From: Alphaproteobacteria bacterium
GTDB lineage: Bacteria; Pseudomonadota; Alphaproteobacteria; Rhizobiales; Aestuariivirgaceae
Direction of reading: 5' to 3'
Length of the DNA: 9,926 nt
Assembly (NCBI GenBank): GCA_026400595.1
Contig: JAPLOT010000049.1
Coordinates: forward strand, 1 to 9,926
Shown: positions 1 through 6,064 of the stretch, one piece after another
Position numbering within the stretch: position 1 is the stretch's first letter
How the letters are laid out: each line of letters opens with the position of its first letter
The notes under the pieces: model-generated
Seen by the model: only the letters and a program-made list of their open reading frames with translations
Database searches by the model: none
Told to the model about the DNA's origin: nothing
Position numbers and translations under genes: made by a program

Positions 1-1164
1 GTTGCGCCCAATGGCAAGGTGATGCTCGTAGGCCAGAGCGACCATGGCATCGGCGCCGCCGCGGCTCATGACGCTCTTGCGTTCAGCATTGGCCCAACCC
101 TGATTGGGCGACGGATTGGCTCCATCCTGATAGAGGGGAAGGAAGCGAAGCTTCTTCGCTCTAGCGCGGGCATAGGCGCGTTCGAGTGCGCCCTGATCAA
201 AGTCGAAACCAATAACCTTTGTGGCACCCGACTGCAGGGCGACTTCGGAATAGTCACCCGTATTGCAGCCAATGTCCCAGAGCTGCTTCGGCTTCACCTT
301 GCTGCAGAACTCCGCGACGAACCGCTTCTTCGCCTTTTGCTCGTCGGTGTCGTAGGTGGTGTTTTCCGCGTAGTTCTGCCACACGGTCTGGCCGGTATCC
401 TTCGGCTGAAGGCCGGATATCCAGTCGCGTAGGCCCAGCAGCATGCGCTCGAAATTGAGCTTCGGAAGCTTGACCGTCTTGGCCTTCGCAACGCTCTTGC
501 CATTGTCAACCATCGCCGCCGACTGGAGGCGCGCCTGCATGGTCACATGGGTCAGCACGTTGAAGGAGAAGTTGCGCCACCACGGCATGATGCTCGCAAG
601 CATGGAGGTCTCGATGCCCTCCAGATTGCCGCGGAACCAGTTGTTGTGCGGAACGCCGAAATAGGCCCGGAGCAACAGCGGGTTCAGGAATTGCTCGCAG
701 AACTGGCGGTGACCGGCCCAGATTTCGCCCTCGACATACTTGCGGAAGGACAGCACATCGATGAAGACGGGATCCACACCGTCGAACTGGACATTGTAGG
801 CCGTCGAGTCTGTCAGGGCGAAGCCGCCGCGGAGGGCCTCGACGTGGACATCGAGGTGCAGCAGGGCAGCCGACTTGAGCAGCGGAAAGGACCACTCATA
901 AGGATAGGAAATGAATGGGACGCGCTTGTGATGCAGCACCAGAGAGGGATCAACGCCAGAGTTGGCAAGCAGCTTGGCGTCGACCTCGGAGGTCGAGACC
1001 AGCTTACCTCGTTCCATCATCTTGTCGAGGAGTCCCGACTGCCGGAAGGCGACGAAGTCATTGGCGGCTTTGGCCATGACGGCACGGTAGATCTCGCCAC
1101 TCAAGGCGTAAATCTTTCCGCCGGGATCGCGGAACGATCCCGAGTCAGCTATGGCAGAGCTCAT
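1..1164 (-). CDS. Class I SAM-dependent methyltransferase, NoeA-like, C-terminus cut by window edge
   Basis: 388 residues are visible from the ATG at 1164; the frame is open to base 1, so the C-terminus is missing. The second half holds a class I SAM-binding fold: motif I LWDIGCNTGDYS at residues 295-306, then an acidic GFDFD strand end at 319-323, and ALAYEHHL at 377-383, a motif I associate with this family. The first 250 residues are a separate conserved domain with ALTDSTAYNVQF (116-127), PVFID (132-136) and GHRQFCEQFLNPLLL (151-165). This layout recalls NoeA-type proteins (NoeA is a rhizobial nodulation protein) found in cell-surface polysaccharide clusters. The start overlaps the stop of the upstream small membrane protein as ATGA, so the two are probably translated together. 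The methyl acceptor cannot be read from the sequence. The methyltransferase call is firm; the NoeA-like assignment is from memory of motifs. Confidence 0.87.
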   Translation of the reverse strand, partial: MSSAIADSGSFRDPGGKIYALSGEIYRAVMAKAANDFVAFRQSGLLDKMMERGKLVSTSEVDAKLLANSGVDPSLVLHHKRVPFISYPYEWSFPLLKSAALLHLDVHVEALRGGFALTDSTAYNVQFDGVDPVFIDVLSFRKYVEGEIWAGHRQFCEQFLNPLLLRAYFGVPHNNWFRGNLEGIETSMLASIMPWWRNFSFNVLTHVTMQARLQSAAMVDNGKSVAKAKTVKLPKLNFERMLLGLRDWISGLQPKDTGQTVWQNYAENTTYDTDEQKAKKRFVAEFCSKVKPKQLWDIGCNTGDYSEVALQSGATKVIGFDFDQGALERAYARARAKKLRFLPLYQDGANPSPNQGWANAERKSVMSRGGADAMVALAYEHHLAIGRN

Positions 1165-1388
1165 TGCGCGGAATCCGCGCTGTCTTCTCTGTTCGCGGGG
1201 CGGCCCAGGCCGACGAGCGACTTGATCTTGTACCAGTACATCTTGATAACGAAGAGCGAGCTGGCAACAGACGCAATGATCGCCTGAAGGATGATCGATC
1301 CTGTTCCCGGATCGAGATAGGCATGTGCAGAGGTTTCAAGGCTGACCAGTGCAGCGGCACTCAAGCAAACAACGCTCGCGATTCTCAT
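1161..1388 (-). CDS. Small exported membrane protein with YLDPGTGS motif
   Basis: 75 residues from the ATG at 1388. An in-frame ATG at 1400 would add four residues, but the 1388 start has a GGGGA purine run five bases upstream and gives a cleaner signal peptide. Residues 1-23 look like a signal sequence ending SAHA, with predicted cleavage before Tyr24. YLDPGTGS follows at 24-31, then a hydrophobic span at about 32-48 (IILQAIIASVASSLFVI), a basic segment KMYWYKIKS, and a polar tail. The mature protein would thus place the motif at the outer face of one transmembrane helix. I know this motif from small proteins of unknown function, often near polysaccharide genes; this is recollection, not a search. 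The stop overlaps the methyltransferase start (ATGA), which suggests a functional pair. Role unknown. Confidence 0.8.
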   Translation of the reverse strand: MRIASVVCLSAAALVSLETSAHAYLDPGTGSIILQAIIASVASSLFVIKMYWYKIKSLVGLGRPANREDSADSAQ

Positions 1389-1400
1389 TTCTGTCCCCAT

Positions 1401-1425
1401 AGTATAGGGATGGAAACTTAGTCAA
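1401..1425 (-). promoter_or_regulatory. Tentative promoter for the small membrane protein/methyltransferase unit
   Basis: Reading the minus strand, TTGACT (1425-1420) is followed by TATACT (1406-1401). Each hexamer is close to the sigma-70 consensus, but the spacing is only 13 bases against the usual 16-18, which argues against a standard promoter. If TATACT is the real -10 box, transcription would begin near 1394, and only the ATG at 1388 could be used, with a very short leader. The surrounding DNA is clearly AT-richer than its neighbours. Confidence 0.25.
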
Positions 1426-1841
1426 AGGCTCTAAACATTGGATTAAGTGCGGCGCAAAACTTCTCAGCACTTGCCACTTTTCTGCCAAGAGACACTCCAC
1501 CAAGTCCGGGGGTCGGGAATCGGTGCCGGCCCAGGCACGGACATCGGGGAGGCCACCCTTTGTCTAGCCCGGACCGGCGAACCCCTCGTCTCAGGAGATG
1601 CGGCGGACCTGAAGCGCGGGGCATTGCGGTGAAGCGCTGCCGCTTCGATGTGTTGCTGGACGGCCAACATGCCATCCCGCCGCGAGAACCCTGGCGGCCG
1701 AAAAAGCCGAAAAGTTCTCTTGATTTCGATTACAAATGTATGGGAACGGTTGCGGCAGCGCCAGCGTAACTTATAGTAAACACTGCGCTTTCACCGTTTA
1801 GGATGAAGCGTTAGGGTAAACCGCTTACCGAGACTGGCAGG
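1426..1841. other. Non-coding gap with small repeats, no gene recognised
   Basis: Open frames exist here on both strands (for example 1418-1675 minus and 1447-1632 plus), but their translations are arginine/proline/glycine-rich with no family resemblance, so I take the stretch as non-coding. I found no tRNA-like fold. Visible structure: a 7-base inverted repeat GTCCGGG (1504-1510) and CCCGGAC (1568-1574), enclosing a small GTGCC/GGCAC hairpin (1523-1527 with 1534-1538). At 1786-1823 there is an imperfect hairpin and two adjacent 13-base near-repeats, listed separately. The region must hold the end of the CoxG-like transcript and the upstream control region of the small membrane protein. Confidence 0.6.
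1786..1823. repeat. Imperfect hairpin and tandem 13-base near-repeat downstream of the CoxG-like gene
   Basis: CGCTT at 1786-1790 pairs with AAGCG at 1806-1810; the stem can be extended inward with one bulge (TCACC against GGATG) around a GTTTA loop. Starting inside this hairpin, TTAGGATGAAGCG (1798-1810) is followed directly by TTAGGGTAAACCG (1811-1823), identical at 10 of 13 positions. GTAAAC also occurs at 1776-1781 and 1816-1821. The hairpin lies 32-56 bases past the minus-strand stop of the CoxG-like gene but is not followed by a T run, so it is at best a weak terminator; a protein-binding site is the alternative. Confidence 0.35.
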
Positions 1842-2438
1842 TCAGCGCTTCTTCTTCGCCGGCTTCTTTGCAGCGGCCTTCTTCGGTGCAGGCTTCCTGG
1901 TTGCGGCTTTCCTGGCGGCAGGCTTCTTCGCTGCTGGCTTCTTCGCCGCCTGCTTCTTCTTGGCAGGCTCTGCTGCCGGGGCCGCAGTGGTCACGGGTCC
2001 CATCTTGCCGGCAATCTCGCCCAGCTTCTCGAAGAACTGGCCGGCGAGCATGCGCGACGTCGGTTCGATGAAACGCGCCGCAAGGCTGGCGATCTTGCCG
2101 CCCACCTGCACATCGACATCATAGGACAGCCGGGTCCCTTCCGGCACGGTTTCAAGGCGCACATCGGCACCGCCCGACGCCGAGCCCATCAGCGACTTGC
2201 CTTCGCCGGAGATGCGATAGCCATTTGGCGGGTCGAGATCCGACAGCGTGACCGCACCCTTGTAGGAGGCCTTCACCGGACCGAGCTTGAGGGTCACCTT
2301 GGCTTCCATGCTGGTGTCGGAATGCTTGGTGATGCTCTCGCACCCCGGAATGCACTGCTTCAGCACTTGCGGGTCGTTGAGCGCCTTCCATACGGTTTCA
2401 CGCGTGGCTGGAATGATGACATCATCGGACAGCTTCAT
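1842..2438 (-). CDS. CoxG-like SRPBCC-family protein with lysine-rich repeat tail
   Basis: 198 residues from the ATG at 2438. The frame is open to 2525, but residues before MKLSDDVIIPATRETVWKAL are not family-like, and an AGGGA sequence lies eight bases upstream of this ATG. Residues 1-147 form a complete SRPBCC (START-like) domain of the CO dehydrogenase subunit G type: VWKALNDPQVLKQCIPGCE at 16-34, GPVKASYKG at 53-61, and GEGKSLMGSASGGADV at 78-93. CoxG proteins are linked to maturation or membrane docking of molybdenum CO dehydrogenases, but no cox genes lie nearby, so the role here is open; lipid or hydrophobic ligand binding is the general fold property. Residues 160-198 are an extremely basic tail (19 Lys/Arg of 39) with a strict five-residue period. 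It lies 31 bases downstream of tgt and is probably the last gene of that operon. Confidence 0.85.
   Translation of the reverse strand: MKLSDDVIIPATRETVWKALNDPQVLKQCIPGCESITKHSDTSMEAKVTLKLGPVKASYKGAVTLSDLDPPNGYRISGEGKSLMGSASGGADVRLETVPEGTRLSYDVDVQVGGKIASLAARFIEPTSRMLAGQFFEKLGEIAGKMGPVTTAAPAAEPAKKKQAAKKPAAKKPAARKAATRKPAPKKAAAKKPAKKKR
1845..1958 (-). repeat. 15-base periodic coding repeat, KKPAA-type pentapeptides
   Basis: This stretch encodes residues 161-198 of the CoxG-like protein. Basic pairs (KK or RK) fall at residues 161/162, 166/167, 171/172, 176/177, 181/182, 186/187, 191/192 and 196/197, so eight pairs keep an exact five-residue period, separated by Ala/Pro/Gln/Thr triplets. The DNA correspondingly shows recurring GGCTTCTTCGC-like units on the plus strand. 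Similar tails occur in histone H1-like proteins and PhaF-type phasins, where they bind DNA. The array could change length by slippage. Confidence 0.85.
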
Positions 2439-2469
2439 GTTCGGATTCCCTTCCCCGTCTGGCGCGGCA

Positions 2470-3600
2470 TTATGCCGGAACGTCGCCGCGTTTCCACTGT
2501 TCCTTCGTCGCGGTCCGGAACGCATCGAACCGGCCCTCGGCGATGGCGGCGCGGATGCCCTGCATCAGCGACTGGTAATAGGCGATGTTGGCCCAGGACA
2601 GCAGCATCATGCCCAAGAGCTCGCCCGAGCGGATCAGGTGATGCAGGTAGGCCCGCGAGTATTGCGACAGCGCCGGGCACGGATGTTCCGGATCGAGCGG
2701 CCGCGGGTCGCCGGCATGCCGGGCATTGCGCAGGTTGATCTTGCCGAAACGGGTGAAGGCCTGCCCGTGACGGCCCGACCGCGTGGGCATGACGCAGTCG
2801 AACATGTCGATGCCGCGGGCCACCGATTCGAGAATGTCTTCGGGCGTGCCGACGCCCATCAGGTAGCGCGGACGGTCAACCGGCAGATGGGGCGCGGTGG
2901 CCTCGATGGTCTGCAGCATCAGGGCCTGGCCCTCGCCCACCGCAAGGCCGCCGATGGCGTAGCCTTCGAAGCCGATGAACTTGAGGCCCTCGGCACTCTC
3001 GCGCCGCAGCCGCGCGTTGACGCCACCCTGCACGATGCCGAAATTGCCCCGCCCCGGCTGCTGGCCAAAGGCCCGGCGTGACCGTTCGGCCCAGCGGAGC
3101 GACAGCTGCATCGCCTTCTCGGCGGCCTTCTCGGTATGCGGAAACTCCAGGCACTGGTCGAGCTGCATCTGGATGTCGGAGCCGAGCAGGCGCTGGATCT
3201 CCATGGCGCGTTCCGGTGTCAGCTCGTGCCGCTTGCCATCGATATGCGACTGGAAGACCGCGCCCTGTTCGGTGATCTTGCGGATCTTGGAGAGCGACAT
3301 GATCTGGAAGCCGCCCGAGTCGGTGAGAATGGGCCGCTTCCAGCCGATGAAGCGGTGAAGCCCGCCGAGTTCCGCGACCTGCTCGGCACCGGGGCGGAGC
3401 ATGAGGTGATAGGTATTGCCCAGGATGATGTCGGCGCCCGTCGCCTCGACCTGGTCGAGATAGAGTCCCTTCACGGTGCCGACGGTGCCCACCGGCATGA
3501 AGGCAGGCGTGCGGATGTCGCCATGCCGCGTCTGAACCGTACCAAGGCGGGCCAGGCCGTCGGACGCATGAAGGGTGAAGCCGAAGGGTCTTTCCGTCAT
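2470..3600 (-). CDS. tgt: Queuine/preQ1 tRNA-ribosyltransferase (tRNA-guanine transglycosylase)
   Basis: 376 residues, the usual length for bacterial Tgt. The frame is open farther upstream, but the ATG at 3600 begins family-like sequence (MTERPFGFTLHASDGLARLG) and overlaps the queA stop as ATGA. Bacterial Tgt exchanges the wobble guanine of tRNAs with GUN anticodons for the queuosine precursor preQ1, in the cytoplasm. Visible active-site elements: TDSGGFQ with Asp94 (equivalent to Asp102 of the Zymomonas enzyme), GIVQGG, and GIDMFDCVMPTRSGR with Asp268, the expected nucleophile (Asp280 in Zymomonas). The C-terminal zinc site is unusual: the canonical C-x-C-x2-C plus His is His306, Cys308, Leu311 and Ala337 here, so three of four ligands are gone although spacing and neighbours (SRAYLHHLI, NIAYYQ) are kept. 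The gene acts immediately before QueA in the pathway. Confidence 0.96.
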   Translation of the reverse strand: MTERPFGFTLHASDGLARLGTVQTRHGDIRTPAFMPVGTVGTVKGLYLDQVEATGADIILGNTYHLMLRPGAEQVAELGGLHRFIGWKRPILTDSGGFQIMSLSKIRKITEQGAVFQSHIDGKRHELTPERAMEIQRLLGSDIQMQLDQCLEFPHTEKAAEKAMQLSLRWAERSRRAFGQQPGRGNFGIVQGGVNARLRRESAEGLKFIGFEGYAIGGLAVGEGQALMLQTIEATAPHLPVDRPRYLMGVGTPEDILESVARGIDMFDCVMPTRSGRHGQAFTRFGKINLRNARHAGDPRPLDPEHPCPALSQYSRAYLHHLIRSGELLGMMLLSWANIAYYQSLMQGIRAAIAEGRFDAFRTATKEQWKRGDVPA

Positions 3601-4631
3601 GGCGCCGGGAATAGCAGGCTGGCATCGCCATAGGAATAGAACCGATAGTCGTGGGCGATGGCATGGGCATAGGCGGATCGCATCCGCTCCACCCCCGAAA
3701 AGGCCGAGACCAGCATGAAGAGCGTCGACTTCGGCAGATGGAAATTGGTGATCAGCAGGTCGACCGCCCGGAACCGGTAGCCGGGCGTGATGAAGATATC
3801 GGTGGTTCCGCTGAAGGGAGCGAGGCCCGCACTCTCCAGCAACCGAAGCGAAGTCGTGCCCACGGCCACGATCCGGCCGCCGGCCGCTCGGGCCGCGGCC
3901 AGCCGCCCGGCAACGGCCGCCGACACCTCGCCCCACTCGGCATGCATGCGATGGTCCCTGGTGTCCTCGGCCTTTACCGGCAGGAAGGTCCCTGCCCCGA
4001 CATGAAGCGTTACGAATTCTCGCGATATTCCCGCATCTTGCAAGGACTTCATCAGGTTCGGCGTGAAGTGCAGCCCGGCCGTGGGCGCAGCGACGGCGCC
4101 TTCCTTCTCGGCGTAAACCGTCTGGTAGTCGGCACGGTCCTGCGCGTCGACGCCGCGCTTGCCCGCGATATAGGGCGGCAAGGGCATCTCGCCCACGGCC
4201 TGCAGGGCCGCATCGAGATCCGGTCCGGACAGGCCAAAGGCGAGCGTGACTTCGCCCGCGTCTCCCTTGGCCTCCACCGCCGCTTCCAGCGTCCCGCCGA
4301 AGACCAGCCGGTCACCCGCCTGTAGTTTCTTGCCGGGCCGGGCAAAGGCCTTCCAGCGCCTTCCGTCGAGCCGCATGTGCAGCAGCGCCTCGATCTTCGG
4401 CGTGGTGCCACCGCGGCCGATGCGCTGGCCGCGCAGGGCGGCGGGAATGACCTTGGTGTCGTTGAAGACCAGCACGTCGCCTGGCCGCAACAGGCCCGGC
4501 AGCTCCGCGACGCTGTGGTCCTCCAGCCGATCGGGGCGGACGACAAGCAGCTTCGCGGATTCGCGCGGCACCGCCGGCCGCAGGGCAATCCGCTCCGGCG
4601 GCAGATCGAAGTCGAAGTCGGAAACGCGCAT
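3597..4631 (-). CDS. queA: S-adenosylmethionine:tRNA ribosyltransferase-isomerase
   Basis: 344 residues, full length for QueA. The enzyme transfers and isomerises the ribosyl group of SAM onto preQ1 already inserted in tRNA, giving epoxyqueuosine. Family motifs run end to end: FDLPPERIALRPAVPRESAK at 8-27, VLVFNDTKVIPAALRG at 53-68, EGAVAAPTAGLHFT at 177-190, LHVGAGTFLPVK at 209-220, RMHAEWGEVS at 228-237, VAVGTTSLRLLES at 255-267, TNFHLPKSTLFMLVSAFSG at 295-313 and YSYGDASLL at 332-340. The ATG at 4631 shares one base with the upstream gene's stop (TGATG), and its own stop overlaps the tgt start, so expression is probably coupled on both sides. No strong Shine-Dalgarno sequence is seen before the start, which fits coupling. 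Nothing is truncated. Confidence 0.97.
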   Translation of the reverse strand: MRVSDFDFDLPPERIALRPAVPRESAKLLVVRPDRLEDHSVAELPGLLRPGDVLVFNDTKVIPAALRGQRIGRGGTTPKIEALLHMRLDGRRWKAFARPGKKLQAGDRLVFGGTLEAAVEAKGDAGEVTLAFGLSGPDLDAALQAVGEMPLPPYIAGKRGVDAQDRADYQTVYAEKEGAVAAPTAGLHFTPNLMKSLQDAGISREFVTLHVGAGTFLPVKAEDTRDHRMHAEWGEVSAAVAGRLAAARAAGGRIVAVGTTSLRLLESAGLAPFSGTTDIFITPGYRFRAVDLLITNFHLPKSTLFMLVSAFSGVERMRSAYAHAIAHDYRFYSYGDASLLFPAP

Positions 4632-5041
4632 CAGGGGCCGGAGCAGCTCACCGCCCAGGCGCCGACGCCGGGCATGTGCAGGATGCCGCCGGTGGCGTCG
4701 AAGGGCTCTCCCTCGCCGGCCGGCTCTTCATGGGCGGTGAACAGGCGAAGCCTCGCAACGATGCCGCCCATGCCCTCGCTCATCACGTCGATCCACATCT
4801 GGTCGCCGGTGTCGAAGGCCTGGCCGACCTCGACCTTCGTCATCCCGGCGTCCGGCTTGGTGGACCATTGCTTGCCATCGGCGCTGATGCGGATCGTGTC
4901 GATGGCGATCACGTCCAGCGAACCGAGCAGCACCTCGAAACTTGCTTTCTCCTCGCCGTCGCCGCAAATCACCCACTCCGTCGCCGAGGCGGGACCGGCA
5001 AGTGCGGCAGACAGGGCAGCGGCGGCGAGGAGAGGCTTCAT
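4631..5041 (-). CDS. Secreted protein of unknown function
   Basis: 136 residues. The N-terminus MKPLLAAAALSAALAGPASA is a convincing Sec signal peptide with predicted cleavage after Ala20, giving a periplasmic protein of about 116 residues. The mature part is acidic and has just two cysteines, Cys26 near its start and Cys133 near its end, which could form a disulfide closing the chain. No transmembrane helix or lipobox is seen after the signal. Alternating hydrophobic segments (SFEVLLGSLDVIAIDTIRIS, GIVARLRLF) suggest a beta-rich fold. I do not recognise the family. The gene sits between a cyclophilin (ATGA overlap) and queA (TGATG overlap), so it is expressed with protein-folding and tRNA-modification genes; a periplasmic link with the exported cyclophilin two genes upstream is possible but unsupported. 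Confidence 0.83.
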   Translation of the reverse strand: MKPLLAAAALSAALAGPASATEWVICGDGEEKASFEVLLGSLDVIAIDTIRISADGKQWSTKPDAGMTKVEVGQAFDTGDQMWIDVMSEGMGGIVARLRLFTAHEEPAGEGEPFDATGGILHMPGVGAWAVSCSGP

Positions 5042-5526
5042 GGCTTGACGTCGGCCGCGACCTGCATCCTGGCGATCTTGTCGGGCTCGCGCACCGGCTC
5101 GCCGCGCTTGATGGTGTCGACAATCTCCATGCCATCGACCACCTTGCCCCAGACCGTGTACTGACGATCGAGGAAGCCCGCATCATCGAAGCAGATGAAG
5201 AACTGGCTGTTGGCCGAATCCGGATTCTGCGAGCGCGCCATGGAGCAGATGCCGCGCACATGCGGTTCGCGCGAGAACTCCTGCTTGAGGTTCGGCCGCT
5301 TCGAACCGCCCATGCCGGTTCCCGTGGGATCGCCGCCCTGGGCCATGAAGCCCTCGATCACGCGGTGGAACACCACATTGTCGTAGAAGCCTTCGCGCGC
5401 CAGCGTCTTGATCTGCGCCACGTGATTGGGCGCGAGATCGGGACGGAGCTGGATCGTGACCCGGCCCTTGGGCTCACCCTTGGCCGTGGCGATGTCCATG
5501 TAGATCGTGTTCTCGAGATCAGCCAT
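5038..5526 (-). CDS. ppiB: Cytoplasmic cyclophilin-type peptidyl-prolyl cis-trans isomerase
   Basis: 162 residues starting MADLENTIYMDIATAKG with no signal peptide, so cytoplasmic. A GTG lies one codon earlier (5529), but the ATG at 5526 overlaps the preceding stop as TGATG and is preferred. It isomerises peptide bonds before proline. The core motif FHRVIEGFMAQGGD places Arg55, Phe60, Met61 and Gln63 at the active site (by chance the same numbers as human cyclophilin A); SQFFI is at 107-111 and VWGKV at 125-129. Trp126 occupies the cyclosporin-contacting tryptophan position, where the E. coli enzymes have Phe. A glycine-rich segment DPTGTGMGGS follows the active site. It is a close paralogue of the upstream exported cyclophilin, so the pair looks like a duplication with split location. 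The symbol is by type; some genomes use other names. Confidence 0.94.
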   Translation of the reverse strand: MADLENTIYMDIATAKGEPKGRVTIQLRPDLAPNHVAQIKTLAREGFYDNVVFHRVIEGFMAQGGDPTGTGMGGSKRPNLKQEFSREPHVRGICSMARSQNPDSANSQFFICFDDAGFLDRQYTVWGKVVDGMEIVDTIKRGEPVREPDKIARMQVAADVKP

Positions 5527-6038
5527 CACTTCACCGTCACCTTGACCATCTTGTCGGGTTTCGCCGGCGGCTCGCCGCGCGCGATCTTGTCGACGCAGGC
5601 CATGCCCTGCTCATCGACCTTGCCCCAGACCGTGTAGTTGCTGTCGAGGAAGCCGCCCTCGGCGAACATGATGAAGAACTGGCTGTTGGCCGAGTTCGGA
5701 TCCTGCGACCGGGCCATGCCGACGGTGCCGCGCGCGAAGTGCTCTGCGGTGAACTCCGCCTGGATGTCGGGCTCGTTGGACCCGCCCATGCCGGTGCCGG
5801 TCGGATCGCCGGTCTGCGCCATGAATCCGTCGATCACGCGGTGAAAGACGATGCCGTCGTAGAAGCCCTCCTTCGCGAGCTTGGTGATCTGCTTGACGTG
5901 CTTGGGCGCCAGATCGGCCCGCAGCGTGATGTCGAAGGAGCAGCCCTTGCTGGTCTCGACGATGAGTTTCTCGGCCGCAAGCGCGGGGCCTGCCAGCATG
6001 CCCGCCGCCAGCGCGGCAAGGCCCAGTTTCTTGATCAT
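5526..6038 (-). CDS. ppiA: Exported (periplasmic) cyclophilin-type peptidyl-prolyl cis-trans isomerase
   Basis: 170 residues. Residues 1-21 (MIKKLGLAALAAGMLAGPALA) form a Sec signal peptide, so the enzyme should act on proline isomerisation in the periplasm. Catalytic Arg67, Phe72, Met73 and Gln75 lie in FHRVIDGFMAQTGD, followed by DPTGTGMGGS, MARSQDPNSANSQFFI at 108-123 and YTVWGKV with Trp138. It is the first gene of the packed operon. The start is supported by AGGAGA at 6043-6048, four bases before the ATG. Its stop shares one base with the start of the cytoplasmic paralogue. All expected active-site residues are present. The symbol reflects location and family rather than proven orthology with E. 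coli ppiA. Confidence 0.94.
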   Translation of the reverse strand: MIKKLGLAALAAGMLAGPALAAEKLIVETSKGCSFDITLRADLAPKHVKQITKLAKEGFYDGIVFHRVIDGFMAQTGDPTGTGMGGSNEPDIQAEFTAEHFARGTVGMARSQDPNSANSQFFIMFAEGGFLDSNYTVWGKVDEQGMACVDKIARGEPPAKPDKMVKVTVK

Positions 6039-6064
6039 GATCTCTCCTTTGGTTACCGGTCCGG

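Noticed and set aside
547..1287. Plus-strand open frame of 246 codons
   Set aside because: It lies antisense to the methyltransferase, whose minus-strand translation has clear motifs; the plus-strand product resembles no family and is the usual complement of a high-GC gene.
1786..1810. Intrinsic terminator after the CoxG-like gene
   Set aside because: The stem is short and bulged and has no T run on the minus strand, so I list it only as a hairpin/repeat.
1842..2438. CoxG-like protein as evidence of a CO dehydrogenase cluster
   Set aside because: No coxL, coxM, coxS or molybdenum-cofactor genes are in the window, and CoxG-type SRPBCC proteins are common outside such clusters.
2287..3081. 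Plus-strand open frame of 264 codons
   Set aside because: It is antisense to tgt and the CoxG-like gene, both firmly identified; its translation shows no domain.
3601..3936. Upstream extension of the tgt frame by 112 residues
   Set aside because: The extra translation is arginine/glycine/proline-rich shadow sequence inside queA; the ATG at 3600 matches the family N-terminus and overlaps the queA stop as ATGA.
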